NCBI GenBank assembly: GCA_021776195.1
Contig: JAJFGK010000020.1
Coordinates: 26,329-90,328 of the forward strand
From: Kiloniellaceae bacterium
GTDB lineage: Bacteria; Pseudomonadota; Alphaproteobacteria; Kiloniellales; Kiloniellaceae
DNA length: 64,000 bases
Direction of reading: 5' to 3'
The notes beneath the pieces are model-generated. The model was given only the letters and a program-made list of their open reading frames with translations, did no database searches and was not told where the DNA came from. The position numbers and the translations under genes were made by a program. Of this stretch, positions 42,969-52,219 are shown one piece after another; position 1 is the stretch's first letter, and every line of letters begins with the position of its first letter.

Positions 42969-44123
42969 ATGGCGATATCGGCGGTGCAAGCCGCGGCGAA
43001 AGTGCAGTCCGCAGAGAGTTCCGGCGCCCCCGAGGCCCTGGCCCTGGAAGGCGTCAGCCATGCCTATGGCGCGCTGCGGGCGGTCAAGGACCTGTCCCTG
43101 AGCCTGGGCGAGGGCGAGGTGGTCTGTCTGCTGGGGCCCTCTGGTTGCGGCAAGACCACGGTGCTGCGCCTGGCCGCCGGGCTGGAGCGCCTGCAGCGCG
43201 GGCAGGTGCGGATCGCCGGGCGCGTTGTCGCCGGGGGCGTGGTGGCCGGGGGCGAGCGGGACCTGCCGCCGGAAGATCGCGGCGTCGGCCTGGTGTTCCA
43301 GGACTTTGCGCTCTTTCCCCATCTGAGCGTGGCCGAAAACGTTGCCTTCGGCCTCGGGCAGATGAGCGCCGGCGAGGAGCGGACCCGGGTCCTCGAGACC
43401 CTGGAACAGGTCGGCATGGCGGGTGACGCCGAGGCCTACCCCCATATGCTCTCCGGCGGCCAGCAGCAGCGCGTCGCCCTGGCCCGTGCCCTGGCGCCGC
43501 GGCCCAAGCTGATGCTGCTCGACGAGCCCTTTTCCGGCCTCGATTCCCGGCTGCGCAACCAGGTCCGCGACGACACCCTGCATATTCTGAAGGAAAGCAG
43601 CGCCTCGACCCTGATGGTGACCCACGATCCCGAGGAGGCCATGTTCATGGCCGATCGGATTGCGCTGATGCGCGCCGGCGAGATCGTCCAGGACGGCACG
43701 CCGAGCGACCTCTACTGCCGACCCGTGAGCTCTTTCGTCGCCAGTTTTTTCGGTGATATCAATCGATTGGAGAGTTTTGTTGAAGCGGAATCCGTGAAAA
43801 CGCCCTTTGGCCGGGTCGATGCCAAGGGACTGCCGGACGGGTGCCCGGTGGAGATTCTGATCCGGCCCGAGGCCCTGATGATCGACTGGCCCGGCTGCGG
43901 CGCGGCGCCGCGCGAGGGCCTGGCACGGGTCATGGCGGCGCGAATGCTGGGCCGCACCAGCCTGGTTCATCTCTCCGCCCTGCTGGACGAGCGGACCGGC
44001 GAGGAGGGCCCCCACCTGCACGCTCGGGTGCCCGGCCAGTTCCTGCCGAGCGAGGAAACCTTGATGGACGTGACCCTGGACCGCAGTCAAACCTTCGTTT
44101 TTCCGCTGAAAACGGCGGATTGA
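42969..44123 (+). CDS. Orphan ABC transporter ATP-binding protein, FbpC/PotA-like
   Basis: 384 residues from the ATG at 42969; open frame upstream lies inside the MITE-like element. Walker A GPSGCGKTT, Q-loop VFQDFALFPHL, signature LSGGQQQRVALARAL, Walker B LMLLDEPFSGLD, H-loop VTHDPEEAM, then a C-terminal TOBE-like domain. Such ATPases energise iron(III), sulfate or polyamine importers, but no permease or binding protein is adjacent. It must work with distant subunits or is a leftover. It sits between scpB and tatA, which are adjacent in relatives as far as I know. Confidence 0.88.
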   Translation: MAISAVQAAAKVQSAESSGAPEALALEGVSHAYGALRAVKDLSLSLGEGEVVCLLGPSGCGKTTVLRLAAGLERLQRGQVRIAGRVVAGGVVAGGERDLPPEDRGVGLVFQDFALFPHLSVAENVAFGLGQMSAGEERTRVLETLEQVGMAGDAEAYPHMLSGGQQQRVALARALAPRPKLMLLDEPFSGLDSRLRNQVRDDTLHILKESSASTLMVTHDPEEAMFMADRIALMRAGEIVQDGTPSDLYCRPVSSFVASFFGDINRLESFVEAESVKTPFGRVDAKGLPDGCPVEILIRPEALMIDWPGCGAAPREGLARVMAARMLGRTSLVHLSALLDERTGEEGPHLHARVPGQFLPSEETLMDVTLDRSQTFVFPLKTAD

Positions 44124-44236
44124 GAGCCAAACCAAGGCCATCTATCCGGCCTTCTGCCGACGTTGCGCGCTTGGAGTCTTTCTGCCTATAGTCCGCCCCC
44201 TGTGGATGAACGACTTGAGAACAAGGGAGATCCCTT

Positions 44237-44488
44237 ATGGGGAGCTTTAGTATCTGGCATTGGCTGATCGTTTTGGCGGTCGCTTTGCTGTTGTTCGGGG
44301 GCGGCGGCAAGATCAAAAAGATCATGGGCGACGTCGGCTCCGGCATCACCGCCTTCAAGAAGGGCTTGAAGGACGAGGAAAAGAAGCAGGCGGCGGCCGA
44401 TGCGGCGCCCGCCGAAGAACCCAAGGCCGTGGAGGACAATGCTGCCATGGCCGCGGTCGAAGACAAGGACAAGGCCGCCAGCGGCTGA
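44237..44488 (+). CDS. tatA: Sec-independent translocase protein TatA
   Basis: 83 residues. One N-terminal membrane helix ([21 protein letters not shown], with the conserved Phe-Gly hinge), an amphipathic helix ([18 protein letters not shown]) and an acidic, disordered tail. Oligomerises to form the Tat pore. A strong SD (AAGGGAGA) precedes the ATG. First of tatABC; a Tat-type binding protein is encoded at 8.5-9.7 kb. Confidence 0.95.
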   Translation: MGSFSIWHWLIVLAVALLLFGGGGKIKKIMGDVGSGITAFKKGLKDEEKKQAAADAAPAEEPKAVEDNAAMAAVEDKDKAASG

Positions 44489-44572
44489 CCGCCCGCGGCG
44501 CCGCTTGGCCGGTGCCAAGGGCAGGGGGCCCCGCTTTGCGCCGCCCTGGGTCGTGTTTCAGGAAAGACCGCC

Positions 44573-45130
44573 ATGTTTGATATAGGCTGGTCGGAAATGG
44601 CGGTGATAGCGCTTCTGGCGCTGCTCGTCATCGGTCCGAAGGAACTGCCGAACCTGATGCGCAACGTCGCGCGTTGGGTCAAGAAGGCGCGTTCCCTGAC
44701 CCGCGAGTTCCAGTCCGGGATCGACGACATGGTGCGCGAGGCCGATCTGGAAGATGCGCGCAACGCGCTGAAACAGACCACCTCCTCGGGCCTCGAGAAG
44801 AAGATCACCGATGCCATCGACCCGACGGGCGGTGTTACGGACTCCCTGAACGAGATCAAGCGCGAGACCGAAAGCACGACGGCGGTCCCCCCGTTGGCCG
44901 GCGGCGACGGCAAGGCGGACAGTGCAACGGAAAGCACGGAAAGAACTGAAAGCGCGGAGGCCACCCCGGAGCCGTCGATCGAGGTGCCGCCGGCTCAGGT
45001 CGCCCCGGCCCATTCCCTGTCGTCGACCCCGGATCCAGCCCCGGCTCCAACCCCGGAACCAGAAGAGGCCGAGGTGGTCGGCGCCGATGCGGGCGCCGAG
45101 GCGCCCAAGACCGCCGGCAAGACCGGCTGA
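44573..45130 (+). CDS. tatB: Sec-independent translocase protein TatB
   Basis: 185 residues. MFDIGWSEMAVIALLALLVIGPKELP is split here as the classic TatB start: a membrane helix with a conserved Glu, then Gly-Pro hinge; a long amphipathic helix follows (LMRNVARWVKKARSLTREFQ). The C-terminal half is a low-complexity Pro/Ala/Glu tail, longer than in E. coli TatB. Forms the receptor complex with TatC. Confidence 0.94.
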   Translation: MFDIGWSEMAVIALLALLVIGPKELPNLMRNVARWVKKARSLTREFQSGIDDMVREADLEDARNALKQTTSSGLEKKITDAIDPTGGVTDSLNEIKRETESTTAVPPLAGGDGKADSATESTERTESAEATPEPSIEVPPAQVAPAHSLSSTPDPAPAPTPEPEEAEVVGADAGAEAPKTAGKTG

Positions 45131-45174
45131 TCGCGGCCGCCGGGACCGATCAGCACACGAGATGACCTGAGATC

Positions 45175-46005
45175 ATGACGGACGACGCCACACAATCGCA
45201 CAAAATGCCGCTTCTCGATCACCTGATCGAACTGCGCACCCGTTTGCTCTACAGCGTCATTGCGCTTTTCGTCTGCTTCCTGGTCGCCTTTTACTTTGCC
45301 GAAGAGATCTTCCGCTTTCTCTCCCTGCCGCTGGCCGACGCCATGGAGGACCAGGGCATCGCCGCCGAGCGTCAGCGGATGATCTTCACTGGACTGCTCG
45401 AGGTCTTCATCACCTATATCAAGGTGGCTTTCTTTACCGCGGCCTTCGTGTCCTGTCCGATCTTCCTGACCCAGATCTGGCTGTTCATCGCGCCAGGCCT
45501 CTACCGAAACGAAAAAAAGGCCCTGGGGCCCTTTCTGGCGGCGACGCCGATCCTCTTTTTCATCGGTGGCGCCCTGGTCTATTTCGTCATCTTTCCCTTC
45601 GCCACCGAGTTCCTGCTGGCCTTCGACGTGCAGACTGTGGAAGGGGGCGGGGGCTTGCCGATCCAACTGGAGGCCAAGGTCGATCAGTACCTGTCCTTGC
45701 TGATGCGGCTGATTTTCGCCTTTGGCCTCTGTTTCCAGCTCCCGGTCATCATGACCCTGCTGGCCCGGGTCGGGATCGCCACTTCCGAGGGCATGGCGGC
45801 CAAGCGCAAGTACGCCATTCTGGCCACCTTCGTCGTCGCCGCGGTGTTGACGCCGCCGGATCCGATCAGTCAGCTCAGCCTCGCCATTCCCATTGTCGTG
45901 CTCTACGAGATCTCGATCTGGATGGCCAAGCTGGTCGAGAAAAAACGCGCCCAGGCCGCCGAGGACGACGACGAGGAAGACGGCGGCGAGGTCACGGCCA
46001 CCTGA
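45175..46005 (+). CDS. tatC: Sec-independent translocase protein TatC
   Basis: 276 residues with six membrane segments. The start MPLLDHLIELRTRLLYS carries the conserved HLxELRxR signal-peptide-binding segment; PIFLTQIWLFIAPGLYRNEK is the family's second signature. Recognises twin-arginine signals together with TatB. The C-terminus ends in an acidic run (AEDDDEEDGGE). serS follows after about 117 bases. Confidence 0.96.
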   Translation: MTDDATQSHKMPLLDHLIELRTRLLYSVIALFVCFLVAFYFAEEIFRFLSLPLADAMEDQGIAAERQRMIFTGLLEVFITYIKVAFFTAAFVSCPIFLTQIWLFIAPGLYRNEKKALGPFLAATPILFFIGGALVYFVIFPFATEFLLAFDVQTVEGGGGLPIQLEAKVDQYLSLLMRLIFAFGLCFQLPVIMTLLARVGIATSEGMAAKRKYAILATFVVAAVLTPPDPISQLSLAIPIVVLYEISIWMAKLVEKKRAQAAEDDDEEDGGEVTAT

Positions 46006-46122
46006 CGCATGGCTGCAACGGCGGCAGGGAACAAGCAGCGCCACCCCCATAGACACGAAGCGAGCGGCCAGCCTATAACGGCGGGGCCTTGATCTGTTAA
46101 CTGCCTGTCACACGGTTCCGCC

Positions 46123-47400
46123 ATGCACGATCTCAAATGGATTCGCGAGGCGCCGGAGGCGTTCGACCACGCCCTGGCCCGGCGCGGTCTGGCGCCGGCC
46201 GCCGAAAGCCTCCTGGCCCTCGACCAGGCGCGTCGCCAGGCCCAGACCGAACTGCAGGAACTGCAGCAGCAGCGCAATGAGAAGTCGCGCGCCGTGGGCG
46301 CGGCCAAGCAGAGCGGCGGGGACGCGGCCGGTCTGATGGCCGAGGTGGCGGCCATCAAGGACCGCATGACCGCGCTGGAGGAAGAGGCCAGGGGCAAGGG
46401 CGAAACCCTGGAGACCCTGCTGAGCGGTATCCCCAACATACCGGCCGACGACGTGCCCGACGGCGCCGACGAAGCGGACAATGCGTTCCTGCGCGGCCAC
46501 GGCGAGCCGCCGGCCTTCGATTTTCCGGTCAAGCAGCACTTCGAGCTGGGCGAGGCCCTGGGCGGCATGGACTTCGAGCAGGCGGCCAAACTGTCGGGTT
46601 CGCGCTTCGTCGTGCTGGCCGGTCCGATGGCGCGGCTGCACCGGGCCCTGGCCCAATTCATGCTCGACCTGCACACCCGCGAGCACGGCTACCGCGAGGT
46701 CAACTGTCCGGTCCTGGTGCGCGACGAGGTGCTCTACGGCACCGCGCAGCTGCCCAAGTTCGCCGAGGACCAGTTCCGCACCGAGGACGGCCGCTGGCTG
46801 ATCCCGACCGCCGAGGTGACGCTGACCAACTTCGGCATGGACCGGATCTTCGAGGCCGCCGAGCTGCCTCAGCGCCTTGCCGCCCATACGCTCTGTTTCC
46901 GCTCCGAGGCGGGCTCGGCCGGCAAGGATACAAGGGGCATGCTGCGCCAGCATCAGTTCGAGAAGGTCGAAATGGTCTCCATCGCCCACCCCGATCGGTC
47001 CTGGGACGAGCACGAGCGCATGACCGCCTGCGCCGAGGAGGTCCTGAAGCGCCTGGGCCTGGCCTACCGGGTCATGGTTCTGGCGACCGGCGATCTGGGC
47101 TTTGGCGCCCGCAAGACCCATGACCTGGAGGTCTGGCTGCCGGGACAGGGGACCTACCGCGAAATCTCGAGCTGCTCGAACTGCGGCGACTTTCAGGCAC
47201 GGCGCATGAAAGCGCGCTTCCGCACGGAGGGCGAGAAGGGCAACCGCTTCGTCCACACCCTGAACGGCTCGGGCGTGGCGGTCGGCCGGGCGCTGATCGC
47301 GGTGATGGAGAACTTTCAGCAGGCCGATGGCTCGATTGTCGTGCCCGAAGTTTTGCGCCCCTACATGGCCGGCGAGGAGGTCCTGAACAAAGATGGCTAA
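46123..47400 (+). CDS. serS: Seryl-tRNA synthetase
   Basis: 425 residues, class II. N-terminal antiparallel coiled-coil arm (about 30-105), then motif 1, motif 2 ([21 protein letters not shown]) and motif 3 ([18 protein letters not shown]); TAEVTLTN binds serine. It charges tRNA-Ser and tRNA-Sec. It overlaps surE by 8 bases. Confidence 0.97.
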   Translation: MHDLKWIREAPEAFDHALARRGLAPAAESLLALDQARRQAQTELQELQQQRNEKSRAVGAAKQSGGDAAGLMAEVAAIKDRMTALEEEARGKGETLETLLSGIPNIPADDVPDGADEADNAFLRGHGEPPAFDFPVKQHFELGEALGGMDFEQAAKLSGSRFVVLAGPMARLHRALAQFMLDLHTREHGYREVNCPVLVRDEVLYGTAQLPKFAEDQFRTEDGRWLIPTAEVTLTNFGMDRIFEAAELPQRLAAHTLCFRSEAGSAGKDTRGMLRQHQFEKVEMVSIAHPDRSWDEHERMTACAEEVLKRLGLAYRVMVLATGDLGFGARKTHDLEVWLPGQGTYREISSCSNCGDFQARRMKARFRTEGEKGNRFVHTLNGSGVAVGRALIAVMENFQQADGSIVVPEVLRPYMAGEEVLNKDG

Positions 47401-48205
47401 ACGCGGCAAGGACGCCACATCGGGCAGGGCGGCCCTGGATCTCGCCACCGCGCGTGTTCTGGTGACCAATGACGACGGCATCCAGGCCCCCGGAATCAAG
47501 GCGCTGGAGAGGATCGCCCGCGCGCTGAGCGATGACGTCTGGACCGTGGCGCCGGAAACCGAGCAGTCGGCCATGAGCCATTCGCTGACCCTGCGCCGGC
47601 CGCTCTCGATCCACAAGCTGAGCCGCCGCCGCCTGGCGGTCGATGGCACGCCGACCGACTGCGTCCTGGTGGCGCAGCGCAAGATCCTTCTGGACAAGCC
47701 GGCCAGTCTGGTGCTGTCAGGGATCAACCGCGGCGCCAACCTGGGCGAGGATGTGATCTATTCCGGCACGGTCGCCGGGGCCAGGGAGGCGGCCTTGCTG
47801 CGGGTGCCCGCCATCGCCTTCAGCCAGTACGGCGGCAATGGCAGCGAGCGCATGACCTGGACAACGGCCGAGCATTTCGGCCCCGACATCGTCCGCGCCC
47901 TGGTGGCCGAGCCCTGGCCCGACGGGGTTCTCTTCAACGTGAACTTCCCCGCCCTTTCGCCCGGCGCGGTGAAGGGCGTGCGCATCACCCAGCAGGGCCG
48001 GCGGGCCAGTCAGACCCTGGTCAAGGATGTGGTCGGTCCCTACGGTCGGCGCTTCGTTTGGGTCGGCGACTATACCGACGATTTCTCGCCGACGCCGGCC
48101 AGCGACCTGACCGCGGTGGTCGACGGTTTCATCTCGATCACCCCGCTGCATATCGACAACACCCATCGCGGCTCGTTGAAGCGCTTGAAGGAGCTTTTTC
48201 CGTGA
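47393..48205 (+). CDS. surE: 5'/3'-nucleotidase SurE
   Basis: 270 residues. Metal-binding [11 protein letters not shown] at residue ~24 and the [22 protein letters not shown] signature. The N-terminus is about 18 residues longer than typical SurE because it starts inside serS; the overlap is 8 bases. A nucleotidase/stress-survival protein, followed by pcm, the classic partner. Confidence 0.95.
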   Translation: MAKRGKDATSGRAALDLATARVLVTNDDGIQAPGIKALERIARALSDDVWTVAPETEQSAMSHSLTLRRPLSIHKLSRRRLAVDGTPTDCVLVAQRKILLDKPASLVLSGINRGANLGEDVIYSGTVAGAREAALLRVPAIAFSQYGGNGSERMTWTTAEHFGPDIVRALVAEPWPDGVLFNVNFPALSPGAVKGVRITQQGRRASQTLVKDVVGPYGRRFVWVGDYTDDFSPTPASDLTAVVDGFISITPLHIDNTHRGSLKRLKELFP

Positions 48206-48921
48206 TCCTGGCGACGCGTAAAATCCGGCTTATCATGCAGCTCCGCAGCGCCGGCATTTCCGACACGGCGGTCCTGTCGGCGATCGAAAAGATCCCCCGC
48301 GAGGCCTTTCTGCCCGATAACTTCCGCGATCAGGCTTACGAGAACCAGGCCCTGCCGATCGGCCACGGACAGACCATCAGCCAGCCGCAGATCGTCGCCA
48401 TCATGACCCAGGCCCTGCAGTGCGACGGCCGCACCAAAGTGCTGGAGGTCGGCACCGGATCCGGCTACCAGGCCGCGGTGCTGTCGCGGATCTGCCGGCG
48501 GGTCTACACCATCGAGCGGCACCGCGAACTCTTGGCCCAGGCCGAAGCCCGCTTCGACAATCTGCGCCTGCACAACATCACCACCAAGTGCGGCGACGGT
48601 TGGAAAGGCTGGCCGGAACAGGCGCCCTTCTCGCGCATCATGGTCACCGCGGCGCCGCCGGAGGTGCCGCAAACCCTGCTCGATCAGCTCGCGCCCGAGG
48701 GCATCATGGTGATCCCGGTCGGCAGCGATGCCCATAACCAACGCCTGCTGCGCATCACCCGCGATGCCGCCGGCGACCTGGCCGAGGACGTGATCTGCGA
48801 CGTGCGTTTCGTCCCCCTGGTTCCAGGCGTGCCGCGCGGCAAGAACGCCGAGGAGGACCAGCGCGACCTGGATCAGCGCGACCTGGACGAACGCTATGCC
48901 GCCGCCGGAGGGCTGGAATGA
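48202..48921 (+). CDS. pcm: Protein-L-isoaspartate O-methyltransferase
   Basis: 239 residues from the GTG at 48202, which overlaps the surE stop (GTGA) and has AAGGAG upstream. It has canonical PCMT motifs: IPREAFLP, LPIGHGQTISQPQIVA, VLEVGTGSGYQAAVLS (SAM motif I) and the C-terminal RFVPLVPG. It repairs isoaspartate in aged proteins. A second, divergent family member lies at 18.0 kb. A short charged C-terminal extension (EEDQRDLDQRDLDERY) contains a repeated QRDLD. Confidence 0.95.
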   Translation: MILATRKIRLIMQLRSAGISDTAVLSAIEKIPREAFLPDNFRDQAYENQALPIGHGQTISQPQIVAIMTQALQCDGRTKVLEVGTGSGYQAAVLSRICRRVYTIERHRELLAQAEARFDNLRLHNITTKCGDGWKGWPEQAPFSRIMVTAAPPEVPQTLLDQLAPEGIMVIPVGSDAHNQRLLRITRDAAGDLAEDVICDVRFVPLVPGVPRGKNAEEDQRDLDQRDLDERYAAAGGLE

Positions 48922-50141
48922 AGAGATCGATGCGCAAGGGGCCGGCCCCGCGGGTCGGGGGACAGCGGAAAGGCGGGCTCCTGGTCCTCGGGGTCGCCTT
49001 GTTGCTGACGGCCTGCGGCGACCGCCACCGGGCTTACAATCCGGCCTACGCCAACCCGCAGCCGATGCCCTCGGCCGCGTCGCCGAGCGAGCCCGAGGCG
49101 TCGAACGTCTCTTCGGTTCCCTTGGCCGGGCAGCAGGCATCCCCATCAAATCCCGCGAGCGTCGAAGCCCGGCCCCTGACGCCGGTTGGCGCAGTGGCGT
49201 CGGTCGCGGGCCAATCGGGACAGCCGATCCAGGCGATCGACCGGGCCGCGACCATTCCGGCAGACGGCCGCTACCAGGTACAGGCCGGCGAGACGCTCTA
49301 TGCCGTGTCGCGCCGTTTCGGCCTGCCGGTTCGGGTCCTGATCGACGCCAACGATTTGACCGCGCCCTACTATCTGCGTAAGGGCCAGCGGCTGGCGATT
49401 CCCCAGCCGCGTCTGCACCGGGTCGCCGTCGGCGAGACCCTCTACGCGGTGGCGCGCGCCAACAGCGTTCAGGTCAGCGAAGTCGTGCGCCTGAACGCGC
49501 TCGCCGCACCCTACAGGATCGTTCCGGGTCAGCAATTGGTGCTGCCCGGTCCCCAGGACCGGCAGCCGCTTCCGGTGCCGTCGGCAGGCAAGACGGTTGC
49601 GGCGCCCCCCTTGCAGACCGCCGCGGCACCGGGCGACGCGACCCTGCCGCGGCCGGGCAAGAAGCCGCTCCGGCAGACCGCCGCCCTGCCCAAGGCGCCG
49701 GAGCCCCAGAAACCCAAGGCCGCGGCGGCCGGCATTCCCCAGCCGCCGCGACGCCAGGGCGACAAGTTCCTCTGGCCTCTTGAGGGCAAGGTGATCAGCC
49801 GCTTCGGCCCGCGTGACGGCGGCCAGCATAACGATGGCATCAACATCCTGGCGCCGCGCGGCGCCCCGGTGCGCGCGGCGGAGAACGGCGTGGTGGCCTA
49901 TGCCGGCGAGGATCTGCACGGCTTCGGCAAGCTGCTGCTGATCAAGCATGCCGATGGCTGGGTGACCGCCTACGCCCACAACGACGGCCTGCTGGTCGCC
50001 CGCGGCGATACGGTCAAGCGCGGCCAGACCATCGCGCGGGTCGGCAGCAGCGGCAATGTGGCTCGCCCGCAGTTGCATTTCGAACTGCGCCGGGGAACCG
50101 AGGCGATCAACCCGCAGACCCTCTTGACGCGGAAGTCCTGA
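48918..50141 (+). CDS. nlpD: NlpD/DipM-like lipoprotein with two LysM domains and a LytM (M23) domain
   Basis: 407 residues. Lipoprotein signal with lipobox LLTAC (Cys33). Two LysM modules (about 116-160: YQVQAGETLYAVSRRFGL; about 168-212: HRVAVGETLYAVARANSV), a proline-rich linker and a C-terminal M23 domain. The zinc site is degenerate: where active enzymes have HxxxD, this reads HNDGINI, and the later TAYAH and LHFEL are kept. Like E. coli NlpD it probably activates amidases rather than cutting glycan itself. The start overlaps pcm by 4 bases. Confidence 0.92.
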   Translation: MKRSMRKGPAPRVGGQRKGGLLVLGVALLLTACGDRHRAYNPAYANPQPMPSAASPSEPEASNVSSVPLAGQQASPSNPASVEARPLTPVGAVASVAGQSGQPIQAIDRAATIPADGRYQVQAGETLYAVSRRFGLPVRVLIDANDLTAPYYLRKGQRLAIPQPRLHRVAVGETLYAVARANSVQVSEVVRLNALAAPYRIVPGQQLVLPGPQDRQPLPVPSAGKTVAAPPLQTAAAPGDATLPRPGKKPLRQTAALPKAPEPQKPKAAAAGIPQPPRRQGDKFLWPLEGKVISRFGPRDGGQHNDGINILAPRGAPVRAAENGVVAYAGEDLHGFGKLLLIKHADGWVTAYAHNDGLLVARGDTVKRGQTIARVGSSGNVARPQLHFELRRGTEAINPQTLLTRKS

Positions 50142-50207
50142 GCCTAGGAGCTCGAGCGAAAATTATCTCTTATAGAACAATCCGCTAAGGGCACCCATCA
50201 TCTGCCT

Positions 50208-50294
50208 TTGTCATTGCCGGGCTTGACCCGGTTATCCAGGGATTGCACGGTCTGTGCCTTTCCTGGACCCTCGGGTCGAGCCCAGGGGTGACAA
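50208..50294. repeat. REP-like palindromic repeat
   Basis: TTGTCATTGCCGGGCTTGAC and its continuation at about 50208-50240 is an imperfect inverted copy of the segment at about 50262-50294, which ends GGGGTGACAA. Arms share TTGTCA, GGGCT-GACCCG and TCCAGG. A typical proteobacterial intergenic repeat. It lies after nlpD and before the cyclase gene. Confidence 0.65.
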
Positions 50295-50378
50295 CAAACC
50301 ACCGGGCAACTCCCGAAGCCCCTTGAAATCATTCATATTGTTTCTAGTCGGACTCGAACATCGACGGAGGTTAGCGCT

Positions 50379-51077
50379 ATGGACAAGCCTTTCGCGGAGA
50401 TCATCGACCTCAGCCATGAGTTCTATCACGGCATGGCCAATATCGGCGGCGCGGCGGTCGCCTTCTGGCCGGTCTCGTCCTTCAAGAAGATGGAAAAGAT
50501 CAGCGGTGGCAAGCTGTCGATGGAATCGCGCATGATGCTGCTGCCGGAACACTGCGGCACCCATCTGGACGTGCCGCGCCATTGCCTCGCCGACGGCCGC
50601 GATGTGGCCCAGGTGCCGCTCGACCGGCTGGTGCTGCCCGGGCACCTGCTGGACCTGACCGCGAAGGGCAAGGGCGAGGCCATCACCATCGCCGATCTGG
50701 AGGCGGCCGAGGCGGCCTCGGGCCAGGCCATCGGCGGCGGCACCGCCGTGCTCTGCTGGACCGGGGTGGACGACGACTGGGGCAAACCGGGCTTCGAGAC
50801 CGACCGGCCTTATCTGCCCGTGGAGACCGCGACCTGGCTGGTCGAACGCGGCATCACGCTCTTCGGCACCGACCTGATCGGCATGGACGACCCAGCCGAA
50901 TGGTGGTGGCCGACCCACCGGATCTGGCTCGAGGCCGAGATCTGCATGATCCAGCAGATGTGCAATCTCGGCGCCCTGGTCGGCAAGGACTTCATCCTGG
51001 TCGCCGCCCCCTTGAAGCTGCGCGACGGCACCGGCTGCCCGATCCGCCCGATCGCCCTGGTGACCGGCGCAGCCTGA
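50379..51077 (+). CDS. Cyclase/kynurenine formamidase-like metal-dependent hydrolase
   Basis: 232 residues. The hallmark HCGTHLDVPRH (His-x-Gly-Thr-His-x-Asp-x-Pro-x-His) binds zinc, and FGTDLIGMD and the C-terminal APLKLRDGTGCPIRPIAL fit the cyclase family. Members hydrolyse N-formylkynurenine, cyclic amides or similar. Substrate unknown here. SD CGGAGG is about 8 bases before the ATG. It begins a three-gene metabolic set flanked by REP-like elements. Confidence 0.85.
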   Translation: MDKPFAEIIDLSHEFYHGMANIGGAAVAFWPVSSFKKMEKISGGKLSMESRMMLLPEHCGTHLDVPRHCLADGRDVAQVPLDRLVLPGHLLDLTAKGKGEAITIADLEAAEAASGQAIGGGTAVLCWTGVDDDWGKPGFETDRPYLPVETATWLVERGITLFGTDLIGMDDPAEWWWPTHRIWLEAEICMIQQMCNLGALVGKDFILVAAPLKLRDGTGCPIRPIALVTGAA

Positions 51078-51282
51078 TCGCGCGGCCGCCGATCCCGGGC
51101 CGCCGATCCCGGGCCGGCGCCCTCAACCGGCGGAACTGGCCCGTCTGCGGAACTGATACGCGCGAGATCATAGGGTCCGGAAATGGCCCTAGAGGGACAT
51201 TCACCGATGCGCCGAAACGAGCAGTAGAACTGCTCGAATTGAGTATAGTAAGAAGCATCGATATCGAGGCGCGGAAGCGATC

Positions 51283-51957
51283 ATGACGATTTATCACTAT
51301 GCCGTTGTCGAGAAGCCGGAGGAGACACTTAGAGCAGGCGAGCCCTCGGAGTTCGACATGGAGCCCTCGGAGATCGACATGGAGAATGTCGATTACAAAC
51401 GCCAGGTCGATCCCGCCAGAGTGGCTAGATGCGTTCGTCGGGAGAAGGGTATCGTTTGTGGAATGTGGCGCGGCGGGATGTTTGGTTTGGCAACCAATCA
51501 AACCTCGATCTTGTCGGCATGGCGTGATGACACCTCTCCAAACGAGACTTTTTCATCTGCGATCCATGCACCCGAACAGGCGATTGTGGATCAAGGCGAG
51601 TACATTGCAACCGTGCGCCCGAAACTGCCTGAAGCTATCGTTCAAGGTGGGTTCTATGTCATTCGATGGCTTAGAATGCGGCGTGGGGACATCGCCGAGT
51701 ACACTGATCTTTGCCTGGAAACCTGGCCGGCGTTTGAGGCGACAGCGCGATGTCGTTGCTATGGCGTCTTTCGGCCGCGCGCCGACACTGACGTGCAAAA
51801 GCTGTTGATGCTGACTTGGTACGGGTCACTGAACGATTGGGAGTTGAGCCGGAATCTCGAACCTAACGACAAGGCAAAGTGGGCGCGCCGTTCTGAAATG
51901 GAACTCTCTCATTGGGCCGATGGCGCACGATTGATTGATCCCGAGCACATTCGCTGA
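51283..51957 (+). CDS. Hypothetical protein, dimeric alpha/beta-barrel-like (NIPSNAP-type) C-terminal half
   Basis: 224 residues. Base composition is clearly less GC-rich than its neighbours and the codon choice differs, hinting at transfer. The N-terminus has a duplicated unit EPSE(F/I)DME (about residues 20-33). The C-terminal half (from about 127: YVIRWLRMRRGDIAEYTDL, then WPAFEATARCRCYGVFR, MLTWYGSLNDWELSR) resembles one NIPSNAP/dimeric-barrel unit, which is only a pattern judgement. No signal peptide. Function not predictable. Confidence 0.65.
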   Translation: MTIYHYAVVEKPEETLRAGEPSEFDMEPSEIDMENVDYKRQVDPARVARCVRREKGIVCGMWRGGMFGLATNQTSILSAWRDDTSPNETFSSAIHAPEQAIVDQGEYIATVRPKLPEAIVQGGFYVIRWLRMRRGDIAEYTDLCLETWPAFEATARCRCYGVFRPRADTDVQKLLMLTWYGSLNDWELSRNLEPNDKAKWARRSEMELSHWADGARLIDPEHIR

Positions 51958-52219
51958 GAAGACAGGCGAGTAGCCATCAATGCCGTGCCATGTTTGTCGA
52001 TACGCCGAGCGGCCCCTCCGGCTGAGTTTCGCCTTTGGCCATCTCTCCCGGTCCTCGGGTCCGCTTTGGAACGGGGAGTTGAGGGCGGTAAGCCGACCTG
52101 GCCGGTGACAGGCGTCCCGCGCGTGCTGCCACTCAAAGGCTAAGCTGTACAGCCCTGGATCCAAGGCGATAGGATCGCCCGGCAATCCTGCGGCAATCCC
52201 ACGGCAATCGAGGCGTTTC

